This document shows positions 1 to 5,135 of a stretch of DNA of 5,135 nt, in pieces (positions within the stretch are counted from its first letter, which is position 1; each line of letters starts with the position of its first letter). The notes beneath the pieces are model-generated. The model was not told the DNA's origin. It did no database searches and worked only from the letters and a program-made list of their open reading frames with translations. The DNA is from Gammaproteobacteria bacterium (GTDB lineage: Bacteria > Pseudomonadota > Gammaproteobacteria > UBA9214). A program made the position numbers and the translations under genes. The stretch lies in the NCBI GenBank assembly GCA_020027635.1, contig JAHKKL010000156.1:1-5135 (forward strand), given 5' to 3'.

Positions 1-1301
1 ATGCCCAGGGCATGCAGGGCGCGCACGCCGCCGACGCCGAGCAGCATCTCCTGGCGTATCCGCGTGCGGTCGTCACCGCCGTAGAGCCGCGCCGTCAGGG
101 CGCGATCGGAGTCGCTGTTCTCCGGCACATCGGAGTCGAGCAGCAGCAGGGTGCAGCGGCCGACGGAGAGTTTCCAGATGCGTGCGCAGAGCCGTCCGCT
201 GCGGGTTTCAATCTGGATCTTGAGGGTCTGACCATCCGGACCGGTCGCCAGCACCATGGGCAGGCGCCAGATATCGACGTCGATGTAGTCCTCGTGCTGC
301 CAGCCGTACTGGTCCAGATACTGGTGAAAATAGCCCTGGCCGTAATAGAGCCCGATGCCGATCAGCGGTACACCGAGGTCGGAGGCGCTCTTGATGTGAT
401 CGCCCGCCAGTATGCCCAGTCCTCCGGAGTAGATCGGTACGGATTCGTGCAGGCCGAATTCCGCGGAAAAGTACGCGACCGGACGGGCGCCGAGCACGCC
501 GGCATGGGTATCGCCCCAGGTATCCTGCGCGTGCAGGTATTCCTGCAGGCGCCGGCAGGTGTAGTTGATGCCGCTGCGCAGCACATGGCGGTCGATGCGT
601 TCCTCGAGCTCCAGCAGGGGGATCTCCGCGATCAGCGCCACCGGGTTGTGATCGAGTTCCCGCCAGCGCGATGGATTGAGCGCGCGGAACAGGCCCACGG
701 CCAGCATGTCCCAGCACCACCACAGGTTGCGGCCCAGGGCGCACAGGCGTTCGAAATCCGGCGCGATGAGCTGTTCGATCGTGCGCACCTCGCTGACGAT
801 GGGACCCAGCGGCGTGGCCGCCTCGACCAGTTGCTGGATCTCCTGCGGGCTGAAGGTGCGCGGCTCGACGGTCTGCACCACCAGCACGCCCTGCAGCAGT
901 CCGCGATCGAGCAGCGGCAGGCCGAGGAAGGAATGGTAGGGATCTTCCCCGGCCTCCGGGAAATGCTTGAAGCGGGAATGCCGGCTGGCATCCTCGACCA
1001 TGATGGGCCGGGATTCCTGGGCGACCAGACCGGCGAGCCCCTCCTGCAGGCTCATGCGCACCTTGCGCACGCTCTCCTGGCGCAGGCCGTCGGTGGCGGC
1101 CAGCACCAGATGGGCGCGGTCCGGCTCGAGCAGGTACACCGAACAGACGTTGCTCTGGAACCGCGCCTGGATCAGCCGGATCATCGACCGAAGGGCCTTC
1201 GCCGGATCGCCGCGTTCGGCGACCAGCAGGCGCAGCGCCTCGACGCTCAGTGGGGGTTCCGCGGTGTGCTGTTCCGGTGGTATGGGCTGCGGGTTATTCA
1301 T
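1..1301 (-). CDS. glgP: GAF domain-alpha-glucan (glycogen) phosphorylase fusion, 3' end outside window
   Basis: The visible N-terminal 433 residues belong to a cytoplasmic enzyme expected to release glucose-1-phosphate from glycogen or maltodextrin by phosphorolysis (GT35 family, pyridoxal-phosphate dependent). Residues about 20-170 form a GAF domain very like the one at the N-terminus of PtsP (Enzyme I-Ntr): NVCSVYL at 51-57, GLAGLV at 88-93, a DASRHSRFKHFP stretch at 104-115, and SFLGLPLLDRGLLQGVLVVQ at 124-143. Residues about 185-270 match the DUF3417 domain of alpha-glucan phosphorylases (RNLWWCWD at 191-198, LDHNPVAL at 216-223). The phosphorylase fold starts near 275 with YFSAEFGLHE (277-286), YSGGLGILAGDH (291-302) and KSASDLGVPL (304-313). 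The PLP lysine and the rest of the catalytic domain lie outside the window. Ordinary DUF3417 phosphorylases are about 850 residues, so the whole protein may approach 1000. The start is bounded: an in-frame TGA lies two codons upstream of ATG 1301, and the next in-frame ATG (codon 40) would cut the GAF domain. No clear Shine-Dalgarno is visible. Confidence 0.93.
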   Translation of the reverse strand, partial: MNNPQPIPPEQHTAEPPLSVEALRLLVAERGDPAKALRSMIRLIQARFQSNVCSVYLLEPDRAHLVLAATDGLRQESVRKVRMSLQEGLAGLVAQESRPIMVEDASRHSRFKHFPEAGEDPYHSFLGLPLLDRGLLQGVLVVQTVEPRTFSPQEIQQLVEAATPLGPIVSEVRTIEQLIAPDFERLCALGRNLWWCWDMLAVGLFRALNPSRWRELDHNPVALIAEIPLLELEERIDRHVLRSGINYTCRRLQEYLHAQDTWGDTHAGVLGARPVAYFSAEFGLHESVPIYSGGLGILAGDHIKSASDLGVPLIGIGLYYGQGYFHQYLDQYGWQHEDYIDVDIWRLPMVLATGPDGQTLKIQIETRSGRLCARIWKLSVGRCTLLLLDSDVPENSDSDRALTARLYGGDDRTRIRQEMLLGVGGVRALHALG

Positions 1302-1338
1302 AGTTCAATAGCGCTTGCTTAAATGCAATTGATAGGAG

Positions 1339-1395
1339 GTAGCCTGGGTTGAGCGGCAGCGAAACCCGGGTTTCACTGCGTTCAACCCAGGCTAC
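1339..1395. repeat. 57-base imperfect palindrome, probable dispersed intergenic repeat
   Basis: The outer arms are 14 perfectly complementary bases: GTAGCCTGGGTTGA (1339-1352) against TCAACCCAGGCTAC (1382-1395). Pairing continues inward to a CCCGGG centre (1365-1370), with one bulged base (1355), one G:T wobble (1353/1381) and one mismatch (1360/1375). From experience, sequences of this form (GTAGCCTGGGTTGAGCG...GAAACCCGGG) occur in many copies between genes in several proteobacteria, so I take it as a REP- or MITE-like element; copy number here is not visible. Outside the palindrome, AATTGA occurs 6 bases away on each side (1327-1332 and 1402-1407) as a direct repeat, which may be chance. 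As RNA it would form a strong stem that could end or attenuate transcription of the upstream minus-strand gene. However, the T-run that follows (1397-1401) is on the plus-strand side. Confidence 0.8.
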
Positions 1396-1414
1396 ATTTT
1401 TAATTGAGTGCCAT

Positions 1415-1504
1415 TCATCCATAGTTATATCGATCGATTTCCGAGAGCCCAACTGTCAGGGTTGAAAGAAACCCGCCTCGTTGCCAGGTCGGGACTAATC
1501 GCAT
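1415..1504 (-). CDS. possible 29-residue small ORF, doubtful
   Basis: An ATG at 1504 is preceded by GGAGG (complement of 1514-1518) with a 9-base spacer, one of the better ribosome-binding sites in the window. The frame runs 29 codons to TGA, beginning MRLVPTWQRGG and ending DRYNYG. It starts 46 bases after the stop of the HPPD-like gene and ends just before the palindrome. The peptide has no clear membrane segment, signal or known motif that I recognise. It uses codons such as CGA, TTA and TCA that its GC-rich neighbours avoid, which argues against long-term selection as a gene. It could be a leader peptide or simply chance. Confidence 0.15.
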   Translation of the reverse strand: MRLVPTWQRGGFLSTLTVGLSEIDRYNYG

Positions 1505-1550
1505 GACCGCGATCCTCCCGGCGGTTGCGCCGCGCGTTGAGCACTCACGG

Positions 1551-2804
1551 CTAGACGGTTCCACCGCGGTTCACCCGGGTCAGCGCCTGCATCTCGAGCA
1601 GTTCCTCCTCGACGCCGGCCGCATGCGTCAGCAGGGCGACGTTTTCCTTTGTGAAAAAGCCCTGGAAGTCGCCGAAGCGCTGCACGTATTCGACGATCAG
1701 CGAGGAATGTTCCGAGGCGCTGGAGAAGATCTGCTTCAGACCTTGTTCCCTGGATCCGATCACATCCAGCAGGAAGTCGCGTCCTTGGGCGGCGATCTGC
1801 GCCACGACATGTTCGATGTTCTCCCGGCCGTCGGTCTCGCCGTCACGCACGGCGAGGGCGATGTGATGCAGGCGCGGGCCGTAATTGCGCACGAAGGTCT
1901 CGGTCGGCGAGGGCAGCCGTTCCAGGTGGTTGACGAAATAGGGCGTGTTGTTGGCGGTGAACACCTTGGCCGGACTGCGGATCTCCGCGGCATAATGGAC
2001 ACTCTTGGTGACATTGGTCGAGGAATTCTGGTCCCGGATGTCGTAGGAGCCCCAGTAGTAGTAACTGGACTGCGATAGCCACTCCAGAATGGCGACCTCC
2101 CGGTTCTGGCTGTAGACGCGGGTGGCGAGATGGTCGATCGGCAGGATGAGGCCGTCGATGCGCAGTATTTTCTGCAGCTCCTTGGCGGCGAGATAGACCT
2201 CCTGCACGTCGGGGCGGATGCTGCTTAAGCCGAGCGCATAGACGCGGATCTGATCCAGCGGCCGCTCCATGTAACCGACGATGTTGTGGGTGTAGGGAGA
2301 GGGTTTCATGATAGCGAGATTGCCGGGCAGCTCCAGCTTGCGGATCTGGTCCTGGGAGAAGAAGCGGAATTCGCGCTCCTGCTGGCAGTCCACCACGCCA
2401 TGCAGGTCGGTGACGCGCAGTATCTCGCCCATGTAGCGGCTGTTCGGCTTGCGCGCGCCGATCGGGTAGACCTCATTCAAGCTGCGGAAGATGCCCCGGG
2501 TGCGATTGTCCTTGACCTCGCGCACCAGGAAATCGGGGGAATTCATGTCCACCCGCAGAATGTGCGTCCAGTGGCTCTCGCTCTCCAGCGTCACCAGGTA
2601 CTCATAAGGCGTCATCAGCGACAGCTCGCCGATGTAGCGGATCGAATGGCCGGGATCGACGGTGATCATGATGGCGTCGATCTCGTGAATCCTGTCGGTG
2701 AGCCCGCTGCGGTCGCGCTCTTCCAGCAGACGTTGCAGGTAGTTTTCGAAAAACTCCGAGTTTTTTTTGTCCCCGTGGCGCGGGAAGGTGGTCGATACGG
2801 ACAT
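1551..2804 (-). CDS. HPPD-like vicinal oxygen chelate (VOC) protein of unknown function
   Basis: This 417-residue protein is predicted to be cytoplasmic, with no signal peptide or membrane helix. I do not recognise the full-length family. The C-terminal half (about 218-395) resembles the catalytic half of 4-hydroxyphenylpyruvate dioxygenase. It has PIDHLATRV (222-230), where His225 would be the first iron ligand, and HHIALAV (313-319), with His314 as the second. QIFSS (358-362) matches the QIF segment, and VEYVQRFG (371-378) has Glu372 as the third ligand, followed by GFFTKEN (382-388) near the usual GF..GN. A non-haem Fe(II) oxygenase or another metal-dependent VOC enzyme is plausible; true HPPD is not shown, because the N-terminal half (1-200) is unfamiliar. 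ATG 2804 is chosen because the region upstream, although open to 3311, reads as low-complexity Cys/Arg/Ala/Gly-rich noncoding sequence. The ribosome-binding site is weak (GGGG about 11 bases upstream). It precedes the phosphorylase gene on the same strand and diverges from the ATP-grasp gene. Confidence 0.85.
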   Translation of the reverse strand: MSVSTTFPRHGDKKNSEFFENYLQRLLEERDRSGLTDRIHEIDAIMITVDPGHSIRYIGELSLMTPYEYLVTLESESHWTHILRVDMNSPDFLVREVKDNRTRGIFRSLNEVYPIGARKPNSRYMGEILRVTDLHGVVDCQQEREFRFFSQDQIRKLELPGNLAIMKPSPYTHNIVGYMERPLDQIRVYALGLSSIRPDVQEVYLAAKELQKILRIDGLILPIDHLATRVYSQNREVAILEWLSQSSYYYWGSYDIRDQNSSTNVTKSVHYAAEIRSPAKVFTANNTPYFVNHLERLPSPTETFVRNYGPRLHHIALAVRDGETDGRENIEHVVAQIAAQGRDFLLDVIGSREQGLKQIFSSASEHSSLIVEYVQRFGDFQGFFTKENVALLTHAAGVEEELLEMQALTRVNRGGTV

Positions 2805-2831
2805 GATGGCGGCATTGCCCCGGCTGGTTTC

Positions 2832-2847
2832 CTGTCCAGAGGGACAG
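2832..2847. repeat. short inverted repeat upstream of HPPD-like gene
   Basis: CTGTCC (2832-2837) and GGACAG (2842-2847) are perfect 6-base inverted copies around AGAG. The site sits 27 bases upstream of the ATG at 2804, so it falls either at the promoter, where it could be a dimeric-regulator operator, or in the 5' leader, where it would form a small hairpin. Inverted repeats of this size occur by chance; the position is what makes it worth listing. Confidence 0.3.
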
Positions 2848-2924
2848 CAATAATTAAGCCAGCTGAGACATATCGCCCGGGTGGTCGAGAGATATCCGCA
2901 AATATAACGGGTTAAATCCGCACC

Positions 2925-2941
2925 GGCCAGCCACGCTGGCC
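2925..2941. repeat. 7-base-arm hairpin in divergent intergenic region
   Basis: GGCCAGC (2925-2931) and GCTGGCC (2935-2941) are perfect inverted copies separated by three bases. It is not followed by a T-run in either direction, so it is not a typical terminator. It lies about 120 bases upstream of the HPPD-like gene and could be an operator half-site pair or chance in GC-rich DNA. Confidence 0.3.
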
Positions 2942-3330
2942 AACGCGCGCGGCGGATCTGCCCCGCACTGATGCGCACGGGACTCGCACTGCACCAAGAT
3001 CGCCCCCGTCTCTGGCCGGCCCCGCTGCCTTGCGGTAACCCTGGTTTCATCTGCTGCGGATATTCGACGCATGGTCGCTCGGGATGTTTTGGTGCGCCGA
3101 AAGCCCCGATTTGCAACCGCCTGCACGCTGCTGGTGCGCCCCCGTGCGCCGCGGCGTGAGCGATTCCCAGCGATTCCATGAAGTTAAGGAAAAATATCCG
3201 GCTGGCATGATGATTGCCTTCAGTGATGGTCAGGAACCTATCAGTGCAACAGCGCTGCTCCGCATCAACGCAGCAACGGCTGACGGGTGCCGCGGATGGA
3301 CCGATCTGCATTGTCCGAGGTCTGATCAGG

Positions 3331-4779
3331 ATGCCAATACAGTGGAAAGAGTATTCGAGCGCTAACGCCTACGACGAACTGATTACGTCACACGGTCGCG
3401 CGCGCAAGGCTGCACAGCAGGCGATCCGCTATATCGGGTCGCTCACCGATGAGGAACTGCTCGAGCGCCGCGATGCCGCGGAGCTGGCGATGCGCGTGAT
3501 GGGGATCACCTTCACTGTATACAGCGACCAGGGCGGCATCGACCGCGCCTGGCCGTTCGACATCATTCCGCGCATCATTCCCGCGCGCGAGTGGCGTATC
3601 ACCGAAGCCGGACTGAAACAACGCGCCACCGCGCTGAACATGTTTATCGCCGACATCTACGGCGAACAACGCATCATCAAGGACGGGATATTTCCCGGTG
3701 AACTGCTCGCGCAGTCGGTGAATTTCCGCGAACAATGCCTGGGCGTGCGCCCCCCGCTGGATGTCTGGGCGCATATCTGCGGCAGCGACCTGGTACGCGA
3801 CCGGGATGGCGAGCTCTACGTCCTGGAAGACAATCTGCGCGTTCCGTCCGGGGTTTCCTACATGCTGGAGAACCGGCTGGTGATGAAACGCGTCTTTCCC
3901 GAGCTGTTCGAGGACGTCAGCATCCTGCCGGTGGACGGGTATCCCACGCGCCTGTTCGACACCCTGGCTTCGCTCTCCCCGCGTCCGGCAGACTACCCGA
4001 CGGTGGTCGTGATGACGCCGGGCATTTACAACTCGGCCTATTTCGAGCATTCCTACCTGGCCCAGCAGATGGGTGTCGAGCTGGTGGTGGGCAGCGATCT
4101 CCTCGTGCAGGATGACGACTGCGTCTACCTGCGCACCGTCGGCGGGCTGGAACGCGTCGATGTCATCTACCGCCGGATCGATGACCTGTTCCTGGATCCC
4201 GAGACCTTCCGGGCGGATTCCATGCTCGGCGTCCCCGGTCTCATGCGCGCCTGGCGCAAGGGCCATGTGGCGATTGCCAACGCCCCGGGGGCCGGCGTCG
4301 CCGACGACAAGGTCGTATATGCCTTCGTGCCGGAGATGATCCGCTATTACCTGGACGAAAAACCGGTATTGCCCAATGTCGAGACCTATCTCTGCATGGA
4401 CGACAAGCAGCGCGGCTACGTGCTTGCCAATCTCGACAAGCTGGTAGTCAAGCCAGCCAACGAATCCGGCGGCTATGGCATGTTGATCGGCCCGGCGTCG
4501 AGCCGGGCGGAACGCGAGAAATTCGCCGGGCTGATACAGAAGGATCCGCGCAATTACATCGCGCAACCCACCCTGGCGCTGTCCACCGCGCCGACGCTGT
4601 GTGACGGAACGGTGGAGCCGCGTCATATCGACCTGCGCCCGTTCATCCTTTCCGGTGAATCGAGCCACGTCACGCGCGGTGGGCTGACGCGCGTGGCGCT
4701 GAAGAAGGGTTCGCTGGTAGTGAATTCATCCCAGGGCGGCGGCAGCAAGGACACCTGGATCGTCGAAACGGCGGACTAG
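3331..4779 (+). CDS. circularly permuted ATP-grasp protein (DUF404/DUF407 family)
   Basis: This 482-residue cytoplasmic protein is full length for its family (about 470-490). The family has a circularly permuted ATP-grasp fold and is predicted to join a carboxylate to an amine by an acyl-phosphate intermediate, probably on a peptide; the substrate is unknown. Typical motifs are present: YSDQGGIDRAWPFDIIPRII (64-83), YVLEDNLRVPSGVSYMLENR (163-182), LVVKPANESGGYGM (371-384, Lys374 a likely nucleotide contact), HIDLRPF (432-438), and RVALKKGSLVVNSSQGGGSK (454-473). No motif looks damaged. ATG 3331 is preferred: GAGG lies at 3317-3320 with a 10-base spacer, and the family normally begins about 10-15 residues before the YDEL segment (14-17 here). 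The frame stays open upstream to TTG 3214, but that extension has no family-like sequence. The alpha-E gene follows after 9 bases, so the two are very probably one operon. Confidence 0.94.
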   Translation: MPIQWKEYSSANAYDELITSHGRARKAAQQAIRYIGSLTDEELLERRDAAELAMRVMGITFTVYSDQGGIDRAWPFDIIPRIIPAREWRITEAGLKQRATALNMFIADIYGEQRIIKDGIFPGELLAQSVNFREQCLGVRPPLDVWAHICGSDLVRDRDGELYVLEDNLRVPSGVSYMLENRLVMKRVFPELFEDVSILPVDGYPTRLFDTLASLSPRPADYPTVVVMTPGIYNSAYFEHSYLAQQMGVELVVGSDLLVQDDDCVYLRTVGGLERVDVIYRRIDDLFLDPETFRADSMLGVPGLMRAWRKGHVAIANAPGAGVADDKVVYAFVPEMIRYYLDEKPVLPNVETYLCMDDKQRGYVLANLDKLVVKPANESGGYGMLIGPASSRAEREKFAGLIQKDPRNYIAQPTLALSTAPTLCDGTVEPRHIDLRPFILSGESSHVTRGGLTRVALKKGSLVVNSSQGGGSKDTWIVETAD

Positions 4780-4788
4780 GGCCTAATC

Positions 4789-5135
4789 ATGCTGCTCTCC
4801 AGCGTTGCGGAACGGATGTACTGGATGGCCCGTTATATCGAACGGGCCGAGAATACGGCACGCATCATCCTGGTACACAACAACCTGATGCTCGACATGC
4901 CGCGCCGGATCGCGATCGGCTGGGAGCCGCTGGTGGCCATCATGGGCAGCGCGAATGTGTTCCGGGAACACTACAGCGAGGCGAGCGAGCGCAACGTGGT
5001 TCGTTTCCTTGTTTCGGACAAGAACAACCCGAACTGCATCAGCTGTTCGCTGGCGATGGCGCGCGAGAATCTGCGCACCACGCGCGCCATCGTGCCGCGG
5101 GCGGCATGGGAAACCCTCAACGACCTGTTCGAATT
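4789..5135 (+). CDS. alpha-E domain protein (DUF403), 3' end outside window
   Basis: The visible 115 residues are the N-terminus of an alpha-E family protein, an all-helical family of about 310-320 residues. The opening MLLSSVAERMYWMARYIERA is diagnostic; it continues ENTARIILVHNN (21-32), with WEPLVAIMGS at 45-54 and SCSLAMARENLRTTR at 85-99. Family members have no proven reaction. They are nearly always encoded beside, or fused to, the circularly permuted ATP-grasp protein, which suggests a shared complex or successive steps in making or modifying a peptide. The gene starts 9 bases after the ATP-grasp stop codon. Its ribosome-binding site is weak (AGGG overlapping the upstream TAG), consistent with translational coupling. 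About two thirds of the gene is missing beyond the right edge. Confidence 0.95.
   Translation, partial: MLLSSVAERMYWMARYIERAENTARIILVHNNLMLDMPRRIAIGWEPLVAIMGSANVFREHYSEASERNVVRFLVSDKNNPNCISCSLAMARENLRTTRAIVPRAAWETLNDLFE

Larger units (their letters stand above)
1302..1550. other. intergenic region between two co-directional minus-strand genes
   Basis: These 249 bases separate the stop of the HPPD-like gene from the start of the phosphorylase gene. They hold a large palindrome (1339-1395), AT-richer flanks than the coding DNA (about 1302-1338 and 1396-1440), and a short questionable ORF (1415-1504). The gap and the palindrome make simple translational coupling of the two genes unlikely. The phosphorylase may have its own promoter in the AT-rich flank, but I see no convincing -35/-10 pair. 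Confidence 0.7.
2805..3330. other. 526-base divergent intergenic region
   Basis: This spacer lies between the divergent starts of the HPPD-like gene (minus) and the ATP-grasp gene (plus), so both promoters should be here. No reading frame in it looks like a real protein. AT-richer patches occur at about 2848-2860 and 2895-2918, suited to the minus-strand promoter, and at about 3181-3200. A weak plus-strand candidate is TTAAGG (3184-3189), a 16-base spacer and an extended -10-like TGGCATGAT (3203-3211); it matches consensus poorly and I would not call it alone. The region also holds two short hairpins (2832-2847 and 2925-2941) and a tandem 10-base repeat, AGCGATTCCC/AGCGATTCCA (3159-3178). Confidence 0.6.

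Noticed and set aside
12..1322. 436-codon open frame on the plus strand
   Set aside because: It is antisense to the GAF-phosphorylase gene, whose protein matches known families along its whole visible length. The plus-strand translation is rich in His, Gln, Ala and Asp with no recognisable domain, as expected for an antisense frame in GC-rich DNA.
2286..2915. 209-codon plus-strand open frame, and a similar 191-codon frame at 1503-2078
   Set aside because: Both are antisense to the HPPD-like gene, with no recognisable protein features.
2940..3070. Possible tRNA-like or riboswitch-like stretch on the minus strand (GCGAGTCCCGTGCGC)
   Set aside because: It loosely recalls a T-loop, but I could not pair an acceptor stem or find an anticodon arm, nor the conserved boxes of a cobalamin or glycine riboswitch.
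2805..3311. N-terminal extension of the HPPD-like protein by 169 codons
   Set aside because: The frame is open, but the translation is rich in Cys, Arg, Ala and Gly with no domain, lacks a good ribosome-binding site, and would fill the only space for the divergent promoters. The open frame is probably chance.
3214..3330. Upstream start (TTG 3214 or ATG 3226) for the ATP-grasp protein
   Set aside because: The added residues do not resemble the family N-terminus, while ATG 3331 has GAGG at a suitable distance and gives the usual length.
3207..3365. 53-codon ORF starting MMIAFSDGQE
   Set aside because: It overlaps the start of the ATP-grasp gene in another frame, its AAGGA is 16 bases from the ATG, and the peptide shows no motif.
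3388..4668. 426-codon open frame on the minus strand
   Set aside because: It is antisense to the ATP-grasp gene, which has all family motifs. The minus translation has no recognisable motif.

Overview
The window is a GC-rich stretch of bacterial chromosome. It most resembles a gammaproteobacterium, possibly a Chromatiales-type lineage. That guess rests on protein style (a PtsP-type GAF domain, a circularly permuted ATP-grasp/alpha-E pair) and on an intergenic palindrome of the GTAGCCTGGGTTGA... type. No rRNA or species marker is present, so the assignment is inference. Four protein-coding genes are well supported; two run off the edges. I see no tRNA, rRNA, CRISPR array, transposase or phage gene.

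Left part, minus strand. A gene starting at 1301 and leaving the window at base 1 encodes a GAF sensor domain joined to an alpha-glucan (glycogen) phosphorylase of the DUF3417 type. Upstream of it in the same orientation (1551-2804) lies a 417-residue protein of unknown function. Its C-terminal half carries the metal-ligand and active-site pattern of 4-hydroxyphenylpyruvate dioxygenase-like vicinal oxygen chelate (VOC) proteins. The 249 bases between them hold a 57-base imperfect palindrome, probably a dispersed repeat, and a doubtful 29-codon ORF with a good Shine-Dalgarno sequence.

Right part, plus strand. After a 526-base divergent intergenic region come a complete circularly permuted ATP-grasp protein (3331-4779) and, 9 bases later, the start of an alpha-E (DUF403) protein that runs off the right edge. 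This pair is the core of a widespread but functionally unresolved cluster predicted to make or modify peptides. Transglutaminase-like and Anbu proteasome-like genes are often found with it and could lie beyond the right edge.

The two halves are transcribed away from each other. Nothing in the sequence proves that they cooperate. The points most worth following are the PtsP-like GAF domain fused to a phosphorylase and the HPPD-like protein with an unrecognised N-terminal half.
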